A DNA stretch of 64,000 nucleotides from Nocardioides sp. R-C-SC26 (GTDB lineage: Bacteria; Actinomycetota; Actinomycetes; Propionibacteriales; Nocardioidaceae): NCBI RefSeq assembly GCF_021246465.1, contig NZ_JAHRHK010000010.1, positions 1-64,000 on the forward strand, given 5' to 3'. The notes under the pieces were generated by a model, which was not told where the DNA came from, did no database searches, and saw nothing but the letters and a program-made list of their open reading frames with translations. Position numbers and translations under genes: made by a program. This document shows, piece by piece, positions 62,359 through 64,000 of the stretch (its first letter is position 1; each line of letters starts with the position of its first letter).

Positions 62359-64000
62359 TTATGTGGAGGAATCTGTGGACAACCTCGCGTCCGACGCACC
62401 GGTCGGGCCGTCGCGGAACTGGGTGCGGTAGAGGTCCGCGTAGAGGCCGGGTTCGTCGACCAGTTCGTCGTGTCGACCGAACTGCACGATCCGGCCCTGG
62501 TCGAGCACGAGGATCTGATCGGCGTCGCGCACCGTGGAGAGTCGATGGGCGATCACCAGTGCCGTTCGTCCGACGAGTGCGGCGTCCAGTGCACGCTGGA
62601 CGGCCGCTTCCGACTCCGAGTCCAGATGTGCGGTCGCCTCGTCCAGCACCACGATCGCGGGCTGCTTGAGCAGCACGCGGGCGATCGCCAGGCGCTGGCG
62701 CTCCCCACCGGAGAGTCGATAGCCGCGATCGCCCACGATCGTCTCGAGACCGTCGGGCAGCGCGCGCACGAGACCGGCGATCTGGGCGGCCTCCAGCGCG
62801 GCCCAGATCTCGTCGTCGGTGGCGTCGGGACGCGCGTACCGCAGGTTCGCGCCGATGGTGTCGTGGAAGAGGTGGGCGTCTTGGGTGACATAGCCCACCA
62901 CGGCCTCGAGCGACTCCAGCGTCACCTCGCGGACGTCGTGCCCGCCGACGCGCACCGCACCGCCGTCGACGTCGTAGAGCCGGGCGACCAGCTGCGTCAC
63001 CGTGGTCTTGCCTGCCCCCGAGGGGCCGACGAGCGCGACCATCGATCCTGGCTCGGCGACGAAACCGATGTCTCGCAGCACAGGTCCGCCGGGCCGCGAT
63101 TCACGGCGCGCGAGCGTCTCCAGCGAGCCGAGCGAGACATCCTCCGCGCGCGGGTAGGTGAACGACACGTGGTCGAACTCCAGGCGAGCAGCCGTGCGCG
63201 GGAGCACGTGCGCTCCGTGCTTCTGACGCACCAGGGAGGGCAGGTCCAACACCTCGAAGACCCGCTCGAAGCTGACCAGGGCGGTCATCAGGTCGACGCG
63301 GACGTTCGAGAGTCCCTGCAGCGGGCCGAGCAGCCGCAGGAGGAGGGTGGCCAGCGCCAGCAGGGTGCCGACGCTCAATGACTCCTGGATCGCCAGGTGA
63401 CCGCCGACCCCATAGACCAGGGCCGTCGCCAGAGCGGGCACGGCCACCATCGCGGCAGTGAAGAGCCTGCTGATCAGTGTGATCCGCACGCCCAGGTCGC
63501 GCAGCCGCGCGGCCTTGGTCGCGAACATCGCGTCCTCCTCGGCACGGCGCCCGAAGAGACGCAGCAGCAGAGCGCCGCCGACGTTGAAGCGTTCGGTCAT
63601 CACGTTGCCGAGGTCGGCGTTGCCGTCCATCTGCTCCCGCGTGAGCGCTGCCAGTCGGGCACCGACCCATCGCGAGCTGACCAGCAGGATCGGGAACAGC
63701 GCCAGGCACAGCAGCGTCACCTGCCAGCTGAGGGCGATCATCGCGATTCCGACCACGATCACTGCGATGGCGTTGGACACCGTGCTGCCGAGCGCCGAGG
63801 TGAACGCGCGCTGGGCTCCGACGACGTCGTTGTTGAGTCGGGAGACCAGGGCGCCGGTCTGAGTGCGGGTGAAGAACGCGATCGACTGACGCTGCACGTG
63901 CGCGAACACCTGGGTCCGAAGGTCGAGGATCAGTCCCTCGCCGATCCGTGCGGAGAGCCAGGACGCCACGACGCCCAACGCCGCGTTCACCAGCGCCACA
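62359..64000 (-). CDS. ABC transporter with fused membrane and ATP-binding domains, N-terminus beyond the window
   Basis: At least 547 residues of a type IV exporter half-transporter. The membrane domain shows IGEGLILDLRTQVFAHVQRQSIAFFTRTQTGALVSRLNNDV, and the ATPase GPSGAGKTT, the Q-loop VGYVTQDAHLF, signature LSGGERQRLAIAR and Walker B IVVLDEATAHLDSE. The frame is open at base 64000, so the first membrane helices are missing. The substrate is not known. TAA stop at 62359; about 197 bp separate it from parA. Confidence 0.9.
   Translation of the reverse strand, partial: VALVNAALGVVASWLSARIGEGLILDLRTQVFAHVQRQSIAFFTRTQTGALVSRLNNDVVGAQRAFTSALGSTVSNAIAVIVVGIAMIALSWQVTLLCLALFPILLVSSRWVGARLAALTREQMDGNADLGNVMTERFNVGGALLLRLFGRRAEEDAMFATKAARLRDLGVRITLISRLFTAAMVAVPALATALVYGVGGHLAIQESLSVGTLLALATLLLRLLGPLQGLSNVRVDLMTALVSFERVFEVLDLPSLVRQKHGAHVLPRTAARLEFDHVSFTYPRAEDVSLGSLETLARRESRPGGPVLRDIGFVAEPGSMVALVGPSGAGKTTVTQLVARLYDVDGGAVRVGGHDVREVTLESLEAVVGYVTQDAHLFHDTIGANLRYARPDATDDEIWAALEAAQIAGLVRALPDGLETIVGDRGYRLSGGERQRLAIARVLLKQPAIVVLDEATAHLDSESEAAVQRALDAALVGRTALVIAHRLSTVRDADQILVLDQGRIVQFGRHDELVDEPGLYADLYRTQFRDGPTGASDARLSTDSST

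Noticed and set aside
62321..62382. DnaA-box-like sequences TGTGGACGA (62321) and TGTGGACAA (62374) near parA, as a possible origin
   Set aside because: Only two imperfect sites, one inside the coding end of the ABC gene; no dnaA, dnaN or AT-rich unwinding region nearby.

Overview
The window comes from a high-GC (about 70%) actinobacterium. It has GTG and TTG starts, dense ATGA/GTGA stop-start overlaps, several probable leaderless promoters, a GarA/FtsR/BFN/MerR cluster in mycobacterial order, a fused CydDC and a DUF222-HNH relic. A dispersed-type repeat built on GGTGGTTGAGGAGCC...TCTCGAAACC and a DUF6318/PKD pair suggest Nocardioidaceae (Nocardioides-like). That placement is inference. No rRNA, CRISPR array, intact insertion sequence or prophage was seen; the only RNA gene is a tRNA-Pro(GGG).

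Region 1 (1-8601, all minus) is a conserved chromosomal block: two CNNM/CorC-type membrane proteins, a CDP-alcohol phosphatidyltransferase, DUF881-sbp-DUF881, gcvH, garA, ftsR, a BFN nuclease-domain protein and a second MerR regulator cut by the window edge. The order matches Mycobacterium tuberculosis Rv1822-Rv1830. Region 2 (8602-18565) is envelope and secretion related: a DUF1800/DUF1501 pair, a membrane-anchored sulfatase and two tandem stand-alone SGNH proteins. It then carries a ketosteroid-isomerase-like gene, an enoyl-CoA hydratase and a membrane metallophosphatase. Region 3 (18595-28035) has a DevS/DevR-like two-component system translationally coupled to a CPBP membrane protease. It is divergent from cydA-cydB-cydDC (cytochrome bd oxidase and its maturation exporter), across a 439-bp intergenic region with two strong inverted repeats.

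Region 4 (28070-34575) has a 20-beta-hydroxysteroid-dehydrogenase-like SDR behind a DapB-fold oxidoreductase, a DUF1295 membrane protein, an FAD oxidoreductase, an MFS transporter, a small membrane protein and another SDR. The same perfect 14-bp KstR-type palindrome (TAGAACACGTTCTA) lies at the start of the ketosteroid isomerase gene and upstream of the DapB-like/SDR pair, tying two distant loci into one likely steroid or CoA-ester-responsive regulon. Region 5 (34639-40585) is a complete DNA-damage mutasome, imuA-imuB-dnaE2, behind a perfect LexA box. Region 6 (40654-46275) is a sulfonate/nitrate-type ABC importer followed by an unusual protein fusing an FAD/NAD-binding oxidoreductase to a TTC38-like repeat domain.

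Region 7 (46296-54198) is accessory: a tandem repeat, a DCC thiol-redox protein, a secreted protein with RTX-like repeats, a 44-codon gene, an Old Yellow Enzyme, a chagasin-like inhibitor, a zinc-free MDR and secreted proteins in a lower-GC patch. It also holds a DUF222-HNH pseudogene that appears to contain an internal 90-bp inversion. Region 8 (54260-64000, minus) is the conserved parA - RHH-like protein - scpA - scpB - rluB-type - aroH - cmk - plsC - der block for chromosome segregation and ribosome assembly. It ends in a lipoprotein and is preceded by an ABC exporter cut by the right edge.
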